Below, one piece after another: positions 7,142 through 14,501 of a stretch of 18,277 nt of DNA. Under the pieces are notes generated by a model. That model ran no database searches. It saw only the letters and a list, made by a program, of their open reading frames with translations, and was not told the origin of the DNA. The DNA is from DASRCB01 sp035653295 (GTDB lineage: Bacteria > Acidobacteriota > Terriglobia > Bryobacterales > Bryobacteraceae). Position 1 is the stretch's first letter; each line of letters begins with the position of its first letter. The DNA lies in NCBI GenBank assembly GCA_035653295.1, contig DASRCB010000106.1:1-18277 (forward strand), in the 5' to 3' direction. The position numbers were made by a program, and so were the translations under genes.

Positions 7142-7471
7142 TCAGAGAAACTCGACTCTTCCGGCCATCTCTCCGGGGGGCAGAAGGGCGTGGATCAAAA
7201 TCAGGCGGCGAAGCATTCCGCCGAGCGACACCGATTGTTGCTGGCAACATGCGATCCCGGCGTGAGGCAGCCCTCGCGCATGGAGTCGAAGAAAGTCATC
7301 GTCATGGGTCACGAACACTCGTTGTGATGCTGCTGCGAATTCAAGCTGTGCCGTATCGTTAGCGCCAATCAGGCCCGCTTCCGTCGTAGTTGTCACATCA
7401 ATGTTCCGTCGCCGCAGGCCGGCAGCGATGCTCGTGGAGATGTGCTCGTCAAGGTGGAAGCGTATGGGCAA
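7142..7471 (-). CDS. DUF5615 PIN-like toxin of a toxin-antitoxin pair
   Basis: The protein has 109 residues. Its start (PIRFHLDEHISTSIAAGLRR) and the later THDDDFLRLHARGLPHAGIA are hallmarks of the DUF5615 PIN-like family, VapC-related presumed RNases. The acidic residues expected in the active site are visible: Asp8 in LDEH, an Asp in GANDTAQL, and the DDD of THDDDF. Length is normal for the family. The start is TTG at 7471, three bases after the antitoxin stop, so translation should be coupled to the upstream antitoxin. Expected action is cleavage of cellular RNA when the antitoxin is lost. The RNA target is unknown. The pair appears intact. Confidence 0.85.
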   Translation of the reverse strand: MPIRFHLDEHISTSIAAGLRRRNIDVTTTTEAGLIGANDTAQLEFAAASQRVFVTHDDDFLRLHARGLPHAGIACCQQQSVSLGGMLRRLILIHALLPPGEMAGRVEFL

Positions 7472-7474
7472 CGC

Positions 7475-7795
7475 TCAGGATGCCTGCTCGAGACGCTCCT
7501 GCCGGAGTTTCGCGTCAACGAGAGACGGGTTGCTTCGACGAAAGTCCTCCGCGAAGCTGCGCTCCTCCCGCATTTCCTGCTGGATCTCTTCGAGGTGGTC
7601 GAAGTAGTATGCGAGCGCCGCGTGAACATCAGCCAGGGTGATGCTGGGAACGTGAGAGACGATCTCGTCGGGTGTCATGCCCTGATGCTCATGCCACGTG
7701 ACGATGTCCATGACGCGAACGCGGTGGCCGGCGATGCGGGCTCTCCCGCCGCATACATCCGGTGTCCTCGTGATCCGCTCCTCGGGCAGGGACAT
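7475..7795 (-). CDS. DUF433 antitoxin partner of the PIN-like toxin
   Basis: The protein has 106 residues. It begins with the DUF433 pattern RITRTPDVCGGRARIAGHRV, followed by RVMDIVTWHEHQGMTPDEIV and SITLADVHAALAYYFDHLEE. DUF433 proteins carry an N-terminal strand and a helix-turn-helix, and commonly precede DUF5615 toxins as antitoxins that neutralise the toxin and repress their own promoter. The basic and acidic C-terminal tail (RRSNPSLVDAKLRQERLEQA) is the likely toxin-binding part and is the piece duplicated at 6924-6995. The ATG at 7795 has only a weak GAG upstream. A tRNA-Cys fragment ends 38 nt upstream of the start codon, so the promoter probably lies in or next to that fragment. Confidence 0.85.
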   Translation of the reverse strand: MSLPEERITRTPDVCGGRARIAGHRVRVMDIVTWHEHQGMTPDEIVSHVPSITLADVHAALAYYFDHLEEIQQEMREERSFAEDFRRSNPSLVDAKLRQERLEQAS

Positions 7796-7833
7796 GACTC
7801 AAGTGTAACGCCGTCGTGCATGCGATGCCGATC

Positions 7834-7887
7834 GTTACAGGTCTGCAAAACCGTCATTCGGCGGTTCGATTCCGCCCCGCGCCTCCA
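7834..7887 (+). pseudogene. tRNA-Cys 3' fragment, right copy
   Basis: The segment reads as the 3' part of a tRNA-Cys: anticodon loop CTGCAAA (anticodon GCA), variable region, T stem GGCGG and CCGCC around TTCGATT, acceptor strand CCGCGCC, discriminator T and encoded CCA at 7885-7887. A complete gene would need GGCGCGG about 20 nt further left. It is absent, as is any D arm, and the anticodon stem pairs at only three positions. This is therefore a fragment. Its complement gives the familiar spurious peptide GGIEPPNDGFADL that marks antisense tRNA-Cys, cut off where the 5' half should begin. Confidence 0.8.
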
Positions 7888-10800
7888 TCGATTCCAGCGT
7901 GATCGCCCCGCCCATGTGAGCCCAGGACAGCGAGCACATCCGGCGCGCCGATCGCGGCAGGATTGATTTGCACCGCTTTCTCCAGTTCCGCACGCGAACG
8001 CGCTCCGTCCCCAAGCCCCAGACAGCCCAGCGCAATGAGTACGTGCGCTCTGGCCTGCGGCACTCGCCCGGCCGGCGAACTGTCCAGCATCTTTTCGCCC
8101 GCTGAAATCAGCACCTGAAATTTTCGGGCAGCGTCGTCGGACGCGCCGACTTTCGCGAGCGCCAGACCCTTATAAAACAGTTCTTCGCATTCGCCCGGGC
8201 AATCGGCCTCGTCCGCCGCGGCACGGCGCCAGTTTTCGACCGCGGACCCGTGCCTGCCCGACCGTTCGTACGCGACCCCCCGCCAGTACGCCACCTCGGC
8301 TCTCCTCCTGTCCGCCACCTCGAAACCGAGCGGCAGGTTCGCCGGAACCGCGAGGGCCGCGCCGAGATCGGTCAGCGCATCCGCGTAATGGCCTGCATCG
8401 ATCTCTCTCTGGGCGCGGTAGGTGTGCGCGTCCGCCCAGTGTTCGGCGACATTGAGATTGGTTCCCTCGACCACTGCGAACGGCCGTGCGGTCATTATGC
8501 GGATCGCCTCGTCATACTGACCGGCCACCACCTTCAGCGCAATGGCGCGATTCTCCGAATCGTCGCGAGCCGCAACGATGTCCGCATTCCGGTCCAGCAG
8601 AGCGAGCCGCTTCGAGACCGGCGTCCCGGCCTGCTCATACAACTCATCCAGTTCGGCGAAATGCAGCGGATATTTGCGGTCCGCACCGACGGCCTTCTCC
8701 AGTTCCGCAATCGCGGCGCCGGAGTCGGCGGCCGGCTTCTGATGGATGTAGGCCACGGCGAGGTTGCGATGAACGATGGCGAAGGACGCATCTCGCTGGG
8801 CCGACACGCGCCACATCTCCGCCGCTCTCTCCGGCTGCCAGTCATACAGCAGATTGCCCAGATAGTACGGCGCGTGTGCATCCGCGGCGTTCGCCCGCAC
8901 CCCGGCCTCGAGAACGTCGATCGCCTCGTTCTGAAACGGGAAGACGTAGTCCGGCGGCATGGCCGCCGCGCGCCGGTAGTACTCGGCGGCCTGGTCCCGT
9001 CGGCCGACTTTCGATGCGAACCACGCGAGGTAATAGTCGAGCATCGGGTCTCCGGCGGACGCACTGACCGGCCCCAGCGCATTCATTCCGTCCTGCCACA
9101 GGCCAGCGTCCAGATACTCCGCCGCGGTCTCCTCCGCGGTGGTGCGGAATGCGGATGCTGTCGCCGCGAATCGCTGCGCCGATTCACTGCTGTTCGACGC
9201 CAGCCAAAGCTCCGCCATGGAGCGCACGTCCAGCGGATCGGCTCTGTGCGCGGCCGACAGCAGCAGTTGCCGCGCATCGTCGGAACGATCCAGATGCCGA
9301 AGCACCGCCGCCTTCAGGTTCAGAGCGCGAATGTTCAACGCGTTCGCGTCGATCGACCGATCCAGCAAATCGAGAGCCGCCTTCATGTCTCCGCGGCCAG
9401 TGGCGATCTCCGCCAGCGAGTAATACGCCGGCGCCTTCCACGCCTGACTCCATGTAGCCCTGAAGAACGATCCCGAAGCTTCATCGAGCTTTCCCTCGGC
9501 CTTCAGCGCAACGCCCAGGTAGTAGAAGGCCTCCGAATCCTTCGGCGCCGTGTATCGATCGGTCACGCGGCGCAGAGCAGTCCGGAAGTGCGCTTCCGCC
9601 TCGGCGTAGCGCGCTTTTCGCAGCGCCTGAATGCCGAGTTCCGTGTTCACGCGGCTGTCGCCCGGGTCTCGCCGGAGCGCTTCATTCCAGTACAGAAGCG
9701 GATCGATCTTCGGGTCGTGAAACTGCACCGCGCGAAGCCCGATCAGGTACAGCTCTTCATTGCTGGCGACGTCGGCGGGCGCGGGAGGAGGCGTGACCGG
9801 CGTTGGCGCGGCCTGGGCCTCGAGCCGTACCGGAGTGTACGACACCAGTTCCCGGCCCGCATCCGACAGCGATGCCGTGAGATCGTGTTCATCGATACCG
9901 GAGGGAAGCGCCACCCGCCGAACGAACGGCGTCGCGGGATTAATGCCCACGGTCTCCCGCAGCAGCACCCGCTCGCCCGCTTTCAGCAATACCTCGGCAG
10001 CAGGATGAGCCGCGGTCGTATAAAACCCGACCTTCGCGTCTGTGCCGGCGACCTCGAGATTCACCGCGGCTTCGAGATTCGCCTTCTTCACGCCGCCGAT
10101 GCCGCGGAACGGATACCAGTTCAGCGCGAACGATCGCGTCTCGTATGGCGCCAGCCAGCTGTAGTCCGGCTGATTGTCCGAATAGGCGCCGGTCATCAGC
10201 TCCAGATAAGGACCGTCCTCGTCCGTCAGAATTTTGTCCCACGTGCGGCCGAACGGACCATTGCCCCACGTCCAGAACTTCTTGCCGGGCGCAATGTTGT
10301 GATCGGCGACGGACATGGTCCCGGCCTCCCGGCCATGGTCGTAACCGGCGAAGAAATCGTCCTCGTAATTCCACGCAAACACCGAGTTGGCCTGCACGTG
10401 ATTTCGATACCAGCTGATATCCACACCGCGGCTGAAATCCGCTCCGGCGTACTTCGATGTGGAAACGGGCCAGGCCGTGAACTCGCGTTTCCCGTGATAC
10501 GTGCCGAACTGCGTCCCGGGCGGAAATATCACCTGGTAGTTCTCGTTCGCGTGCACGGCCAGGTTCGCGAAGCAGAGCATCGAATTCTCCAGCGGCGTCC
10601 TGTTCAGGATCCGCACCGACGCTTCCAGATACGAACGGCCGGGGCGCAGTGTATATCCCACCGCCCAGCGCATGCGCTGCCGCACTTCCAGTTCTCCCAC
10701 CCACACGGTCCGGCTGCCGTCGGCGTTATCCTCAACGCTGTACTGCACGGGATTGAAGGTGCTGGCGCGGTGGTGATGGGGAATGTTCCACTCCAGCCCG

Positions 10801-11207
10801 CCCGAAATCCACGCTCCAATCAACCCGATCAGCGCGGGCTTGATCACATGCTGGCGATAAATGAAGTTGTAGCCGTTGGTCTTGTCCACGCCTTCGAAAA
10901 TGCGCCCGCCGATCTCGGGCAGTATGCCGATGCGGATGTATTCGTTTTCGAGATAGACAATCGTGTAGGTCTTGTCCACCTTCCGCCCGGTCAGGATGTC
11001 GTACATGGGGTACGGGTAAACCGGCCCCTGCGCGCCCTGCGATTCGCGCCCGAAGAAAAACATGGGATTCGGCTCGGGAGCCGCGGCGAGGTAGGTGGGA
11101 ATCGTGATCTTCGTCTCACGGACCTCGACCGGGTACAGGGTCGCCGCCGTCGACAGAACCGCCGCCGTCGCAAACAGCGGGACGAGACACACACCATGAC
11201 GCGCCAT
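7854..11207 (-). CDS. Exported DUF5107 domain protein with C-terminal TPR array
   Basis: The protein has 1117 residues. A signal peptide-like start (MARHGVCLVPLFATAAVLST) precedes a DUF5107 domain at about 55-355, seen in NEYIRIGILPEIGGRIFEGV and in GGLEWNIPHHH. These resemble galactose mutarotase-like beta-sandwich proteins that handle carbohydrates. A beta-rich linker follows, and from about residue 483 onward there are tetratricopeptide repeats (RVNTELGIQALRKARYAEAE, AFYYLGVALKAEGKLDEASG). DUF5107-TPR proteins occur near glycoside hydrolases, but their reaction is not established. The start at 11207 is chosen for GGAG 7 nt upstream and the signal peptide; the frame is open to 11345 without protein-like sequence. 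It lies 61 nt downstream of the ADOP permease and is probably in its operon. The last ten residues and the stop come from antisense tRNA-Cys fragment sequence, so the native C-terminus was probably replaced. Confidence 0.85.
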   Translation of the reverse strand: MARHGVCLVPLFATAAVLSTAATLYPVEVRETKITIPTYLAAAPEPNPMFFFGRESQGAQGPVYPYPMYDILTGRKVDKTYTIVYLENEYIRIGILPEIGGRIFEGVDKTNGYNFIYRQHVIKPALIGLIGAWISGGLEWNIPHHHRASTFNPVQYSVEDNADGSRTVWVGELEVRQRMRWAVGYTLRPGRSYLEASVRILNRTPLENSMLCFANLAVHANENYQVIFPPGTQFGTYHGKREFTAWPVSTSKYAGADFSRGVDISWYRNHVQANSVFAWNYEDDFFAGYDHGREAGTMSVADHNIAPGKKFWTWGNGPFGRTWDKILTDEDGPYLELMTGAYSDNQPDYSWLAPYETRSFALNWYPFRGIGGVKKANLEAAVNLEVAGTDAKVGFYTTAAHPAAEVLLKAGERVLLRETVGINPATPFVRRVALPSGIDEHDLTASLSDAGRELVSYTPVRLEAQAAPTPVTPPPAPADVASNEELYLIGLRAVQFHDPKIDPLLYWNEALRRDPGDSRVNTELGIQALRKARYAEAEAHFRTALRRVTDRYTAPKDSEAFYYLGVALKAEGKLDEASGSFFRATWSQAWKAPAYYSLAEIATGRGDMKAALDLLDRSIDANALNIRALNLKAAVLRHLDRSDDARQLLLSAAHRADPLDVRSMAELWLASNSSESAQRFAATASAFRTTAEETAAEYLDAGLWQDGMNALGPVSASAGDPMLDYYLAWFASKVGRRDQAAEYYRRAAAMPPDYVFPFQNEAIDVLEAGVRANAADAHAPYYLGNLLYDWQPERAAEMWRVSAQRDASFAIVHRNLAVAYIHQKPAADSGAAIAELEKAVGADRKYPLHFAELDELYEQAGTPVSKRLALLDRNADIVAARDDSENRAIALKVVAGQYDEAIRIMTARPFAVVEGTNLNVAEHWADAHTYRAQREIDAGHYADALTDLGAALAVPANLPLGFEVADRRRAEVAYWRGVAYERSGRHGSAVENWRRAAADEADCPGECEELFYKGLALAKVGASDDAARKFQVLISAGEKMLDSSPAGRVPQARAHVLIALGCLGLGDGARSRAELEKAVQINPAAIGAPDVLAVLGSHGRGDHAGIDGGAGRNRTAE

Positions 11208-11268
11208 TCGATATCTCCACCAGGAATATATCAGCGAAGATGCCGAAGTGGTTTGCCAGTTGCGCGGT

Positions 11269-13923
11269 CTATTCCCAGCGCAGGGTGGCCATCGGATCGA
11301 CGCGCAGCGTGCGGCGCGCCGGGATTGCCGATGCCACGGCGGCAATCAGCACCAGCGTTGCGGTCACGGCGGCGAACGCGCCGGGATCGGCGGCGCTGGT
11401 GGAGAAAAGAAGACTGCCGATCAGCCGGCTGAGGCCCAGCGACGCCACGAGCCCAATCACGACGCCCGCGCCCACCAGCTTCGCGCCTTCCCCCATGATC
11501 AGGCGCAGAACCGCTCCCGGCCGCGCCCCGAGCGCCATACGGATACCGATCTCCTGCGTGCGCTGCGCCACCGAGTAAGAGATCACGCCGTAGATGCCGA
11601 TGGCCGCCAGCAGCAGCGCGATCGCGCTGAACCAGCCCAGGACGATGAAGGTAATGCGCCGCGCGAACACGGATTCGCGCACCACCTGCTGCATCGTCAC
11701 AACGCCGAATACCGGCTGATCCTTGTCGATGGAAGCGACGGCGCGGCGGACCGCGGGAACCAGCGCCGCCGGATCCACCGCCGATTTCACCACCAGCCTC
11801 ATGGACCCGGTCACCAGCTGCCGGAACGGAATGTACACTTCCAGCCGCGATGGATTCTCCAGCCCGTACATTTTGGTATCGCCAACTACCCCCTCGATCG
11901 TCACCCAGCGCGGCGGATGTTGTTTCGAGGATTCGTGTCCGAACATGAATCGCCGGCCCACTGGATCGGCTGTTCCAAAATACTCGCGCGCCAGCCGCGC
12001 GTTGATGAGCGCCACGCGGGGGCTGGTCTCGTTATCCGTCCCCGTGAAGACGCGGCCGCGCAGCAGCCGGACGCCCAGGGCATCGAAGTATCCGGGGCTG
12101 ACGATGTGCACATCGGGATGCGGAAAGCTGCCGGGCTTCGGCAGGGCCATGCCCTCGATCAGGATGTCGGTGCGCCAGTGATCGTCCATAAGTGGAACGC
12201 CGCTGGCCAGGGCAACAGCCTGCACTCCGGGCAGAACCCGTACGCGATCCAGCAGCCCCTGCCAGAAATTGAGAATCGCCGGGTTTTTGTCGTATTGCGC
12301 GGTGCGTAGGCTGAGCTGCATGGTGACCACGCGCTCGGTGCGGATGCCCGGATCCACCGAGAGCAGGCGGTAGAGGCTCTTCATCATGAGGCCCGCCCCC
12401 ACCAGCAGAACAAGCGCCATTGAGACTTCGGCCATGACCAGAGCGCTGCGCCAGCGGCTCTGCCCGCCGCCCATGCTGGATGTTCTGCCGCCTTCGCGCA
12501 GCTTCGCGTGCGCGCCGGTTCTGGTTGCATTCAGGGCCGGCAGCATGCCGAACAGGAACGCCGCCAGGATTACGACGGTCGCGGTGAACAGGAATGCCGG
12601 GCCGTTCAGTTCGACGGTCGCGCCGGCGAGGACATCGGCGGGAATCAGCGCGGCGATGCCCTGAACCGCGGCTGCCGCAAGCGCGATGCCGGCGAGGCCG
12701 CCGAAGATAGTCAGAATAAAGCTCTCCGCAAGCATCTGCGCGACGATGCGCCGGCGGCTTGCGCCGATGGCGACGCGCAGGGTCATCTCGCGCGCGCGGT
12801 TCACGCCCCGCATGAGGAAAAGGTTGGCCACATTGGCGCAGGCGATGAGAAGCACAAAGGTAACGGCGCGAAACAGCACCATCAGCGACTCGCGAATCCC
12901 GCTGACAAACACGTCGCGGACCGGCTGCAGCGCAACCCCGCACTGGTCATTGGTGGCCGGCCACGCGGTGGCCAGGCGCGACGCGATTCCTTCCATTTCG
13001 GCTCGCGCACGCGCCAGACTGACGCCGGCGGCAAGCCGCCCGATCACGACGGTATCGCCCCGCTCGCCGCGCTCGCTGTAGCCGGAGTTGCCGGCCGCCC
13101 ACGTGCCGATCGGCTCCAGCACGTCCACCTTTTGGAGCCAGCGAAACTCGGGCGGTAGCACTCCGATGATCGTGAATGCTCGGCCGTCGAGCGTGACGGT
13201 CCGGCCCATCACATTCCGATCAGCGCCGAAGTGCGATTGCCAGAGCTGATAACTGAGCAGCACCACGGGCGCGGCTCCGGGCTTCTCTTCGGCGGGATAG
13301 AAATCGCGCCCGAGGAATGGGTGCGCGCCGAGCAGGGATAGAAAGTTCGGCGAGACCGCTTCGCCCGTGACGTTCTCCGGCGGGCCGTTCAACCCCGAAA
13401 GGTTGAACCCCACGTCGTTCACGGCTGCCATTCCCGCGAACGAATGGCTCTGTGCGCGCCAGTCCAGAAAGTTCGGGATAGAGACGCTTACCAGCCCCAC
13501 CTTCGGCGTCGTTTCGTTCATAACGATCAGCCGCGAGGCATCGCTGTACGGAAGCGGCCGAAGCAGCACGCCATAGAGGACCGAGAAAATCGCGGTGTTG
13601 GCCCCGATGCCGATCGCCAGCGTCAGCAGCGCGACCACAGTAAAGCCGGGCGATTTTCGCAGCACGCGAAAGCCGTAGCGAAGATCCTGCGCTGCGATTT
13701 CAATCAGGCGCGCGCCGCGCGCGTCACGGCATTCCTCCCTGACCTGATCGAGGCCGCCGAAGTCCATCTGCACGCGCCGGCGCGCTTCGGCCGCGCTCAT
13801 CCCGGAGTTCACGAGCTTCGCAAGCTGACGCTCCCGGTGGAAGCGCAGCTCGTCTTCCATCTCGGCCTCCACCGCGCCGCGCCGGAAGAGCGCTCGCACA
13901 CGAAACAGCAGGTCGGCAATCAC
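11269..13923 (-). CDS. ADOP-family ABC transporter permease (MacB/FtsX-like, duplicated)
   Basis: The protein has 884 residues. A cytoplasmic prefix (about 1-80, VEAEMEDELRFHRERQLAKL) is typical of acidobacterial duplicated orphan permeases. Next come a first membrane helix (about 93-118, FTVVALLTLAIGIGANTAIF) and a MacB-type periplasmic domain. Then there is an FtsX core (VTFVLLIACANVANLFLMRG with RAREMTLRVAIGASRRRIVA). A second copy ends with YSVAQRTQEIGIRMALGARP and the terminal AIPARRTLRVDPMATLRWE. The duplication makes it about twice MacB length. No ATPase gene is nearby, matching the 'orphan' description. The substrate is unknown; related proteins act as mechanotransmitters or exporters of peptides or lipids. 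The GTG start at 13923 overlaps the PadR stop in a GTGA, indicating translational coupling; the frame is open further upstream but only inside padR. Confidence 0.92.
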   Translation of the reverse strand: MIADLLFRVRALFRRGAVEAEMEDELRFHRERQLAKLVNSGMSAAEARRRVQMDFGGLDQVREECRDARGARLIEIAAQDLRYGFRVLRKSPGFTVVALLTLAIGIGANTAIFSVLYGVLLRPLPYSDASRLIVMNETTPKVGLVSVSIPNFLDWRAQSHSFAGMAAVNDVGFNLSGLNGPPENVTGEAVSPNFLSLLGAHPFLGRDFYPAEEKPGAAPVVLLSYQLWQSHFGADRNVMGRTVTLDGRAFTIIGVLPPEFRWLQKVDVLEPIGTWAAGNSGYSERGERGDTVVIGRLAAGVSLARARAEMEGIASRLATAWPATNDQCGVALQPVRDVFVSGIRESLMVLFRAVTFVLLIACANVANLFLMRGVNRAREMTLRVAIGASRRRIVAQMLAESFILTIFGGLAGIALAAAAVQGIAALIPADVLAGATVELNGPAFLFTATVVILAAFLFGMLPALNATRTGAHAKLREGGRTSSMGGGQSRWRSALVMAEVSMALVLLVGAGLMMKSLYRLLSVDPGIRTERVVTMQLSLRTAQYDKNPAILNFWQGLLDRVRVLPGVQAVALASGVPLMDDHWRTDILIEGMALPKPGSFPHPDVHIVSPGYFDALGVRLLRGRVFTGTDNETSPRVALINARLAREYFGTADPVGRRFMFGHESSKQHPPRWVTIEGVVGDTKMYGLENPSRLEVYIPFRQLVTGSMRLVVKSAVDPAALVPAVRRAVASIDKDQPVFGVVTMQQVVRESVFARRITFIVLGWFSAIALLLAAIGIYGVISYSVAQRTQEIGIRMALGARPGAVLRLIMGEGAKLVGAGVVIGLVASLGLSRLIGSLLFSTSAADPGAFAAVTATLVLIAAVASAIPARRTLRVDPMATLRWE

Positions 13924-14246
13924 GGCAGGTCCGCCAGAACCTGCGCCACTGCGGCGGTGAGCCGCTGCCACGCGTCTTTTTCCAGTTCGAGCTGCCGGCG
14001 GCCGGTCTTCGTCAGCTCGTAATATTTCGCGCGCCGGTTATTCTCCGACGCGCCCCAGCGCGCTTTGATCCAGCCGCGGCGCTCCAGGCGATGCAGGGCG
14101 GGGTAGAGCGAGCCCTGCTGGATGCGCAGCTGGTCGCTGGAGGTTTGCTGCAGCCGTTCGGAGATCCCCCACCCGTGCTGCGGCTCCAGCGCGAGCGTGC
14201 GCAGGATCAGGAGGTCGAGGGTGCCCTGCGGAAGATCGATGGCCAT
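13920..14246 (-). CDS. PadR-family transcriptional regulator
   Basis: The protein has 108 residues. It begins MAIDLPQGTLDLLILRTLAL and continues with HGWGISERLQQTSSDQLRIQ, QGSLYPALHRLERRGWIKAR and NNRRAKYYELTKTGRRQLEL. This is the complete winged helix-turn-helix of the short PadR subfamily, with a C-terminal dimerising helix. Such small PadR proteins typically repress the ADOP permease encoded right after them. Here they overlap by four bases. The ATG at 14246 has AGGGGAG just upstream; an upstream in-frame start would add 25 residues unlike PadR. The ligand or signal is unknown. It probably controls the whole PadR-permease-DUF5107 group. Confidence 0.93.
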   Translation of the reverse strand: MAIDLPQGTLDLLILRTLALEPQHGWGISERLQQTSSDQLRIQQGSLYPALHRLERRGWIKARWGASENNRRAKYYELTKTGRRQLELEKDAWQRLTAAVAQVLADLP

Positions 14247-14315
14247 GTGCTCCCCTTCTGCTTCTACATGAGAGCATACAGCAGCTCCTGTCGAAGCGCA
14301 AGAGGAAGATTTGTA

Positions 14316-14408
14316 GTGCAAGCCTTAGGCTTGCACATGGCGGGCTGAGAGCCCCCCGCAGGCCGAGGGCCTGCCGCCCATGAATGCGTGCAAGCGAAAC
14401 GCTCGCAC
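14316..14408. repeat. Cluster of four adjacent stem-loops
   Basis: Four inverted repeats lie side by side. GTGCAAGCCT-T-AGGCTTGCAC occupies 14316-14336 (10-bp arms). GGGCT-GAG-AGCCC occupies 14342-14354. GCAGGCC-GAG-GGCCTGC occupies 14358-14374. GTGCAAGCG-AAA-CGCTCGCAC occupies 14388-14408 (one mismatch). The first and last share GTGCAAGC, and the middle two share a GAG loop. They lie between the divergent padR and GH13 genes, so they do not sit where a terminator is expected. They resemble REP-like palindromic units. The rest of the 14247-14501 gap shows only a weak promoter candidate. Confidence 0.65.
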
Positions 14409-14462
14409 CACAATCTGCATTTCAGGACATTGTCCAACTCCGCCTGCCCGGGCGCCGAATGT

Positions 14463-14489
14463 TTGCGAGCCTACACCACACAATAGAAT
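14463..14489 (+). promoter_or_regulatory. Weak sigma-70-like promoter candidate for the GH13 gene
   Basis: TAGAAT at 14484-14489 is a fair -10 box. TTGCGA at 14463-14468, 15 nt upstream, is a poor -35 at short spacing. Transcription would begin about 6 nt before the ATG at 14502, leaving almost no leader. That agrees with the absence of a Shine-Dalgarno sequence there, but the assignment is tentative. Confidence 0.25.
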
Positions 14490-14501
14490 GGCCTTTGGCT
14501 C

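Noticed and set aside
6432..7265. A 277-residue plus-strand frame running across the debris region
   Set aside because: Its first third overlaps the regulator-like gene out of frame and the rest crosses the antitoxin and tRNA remnants; the composition is not protein-like.
7814..7887. An intact tRNA-Cys gene
   Set aside because: The acceptor 5' strand (expected GGCGCGG) and D arm are missing and the anticodon stem pairs at only three positions.
7835..8035. A 66-residue minus-strand frame ending EARGGIEPPNDGFADL
   Set aside because: This peptide is the known artefact of translating the complement of tRNA-Cys; it was used as evidence for the tRNA fragment instead.
8250..11432. A 1060-residue open frame on the plus strand
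   Set aside because: It lies antisense to the DUF5107-TPR gene, is arginine-rich and low in recognisable structure, and reflects the codon bias of the real gene opposite.
14316..14408. A CRISPR-like array or a terminator
   Set aside because: The hairpins differ in sequence and have no spacers of uniform length. They lie between two gene starts and lack U-runs.
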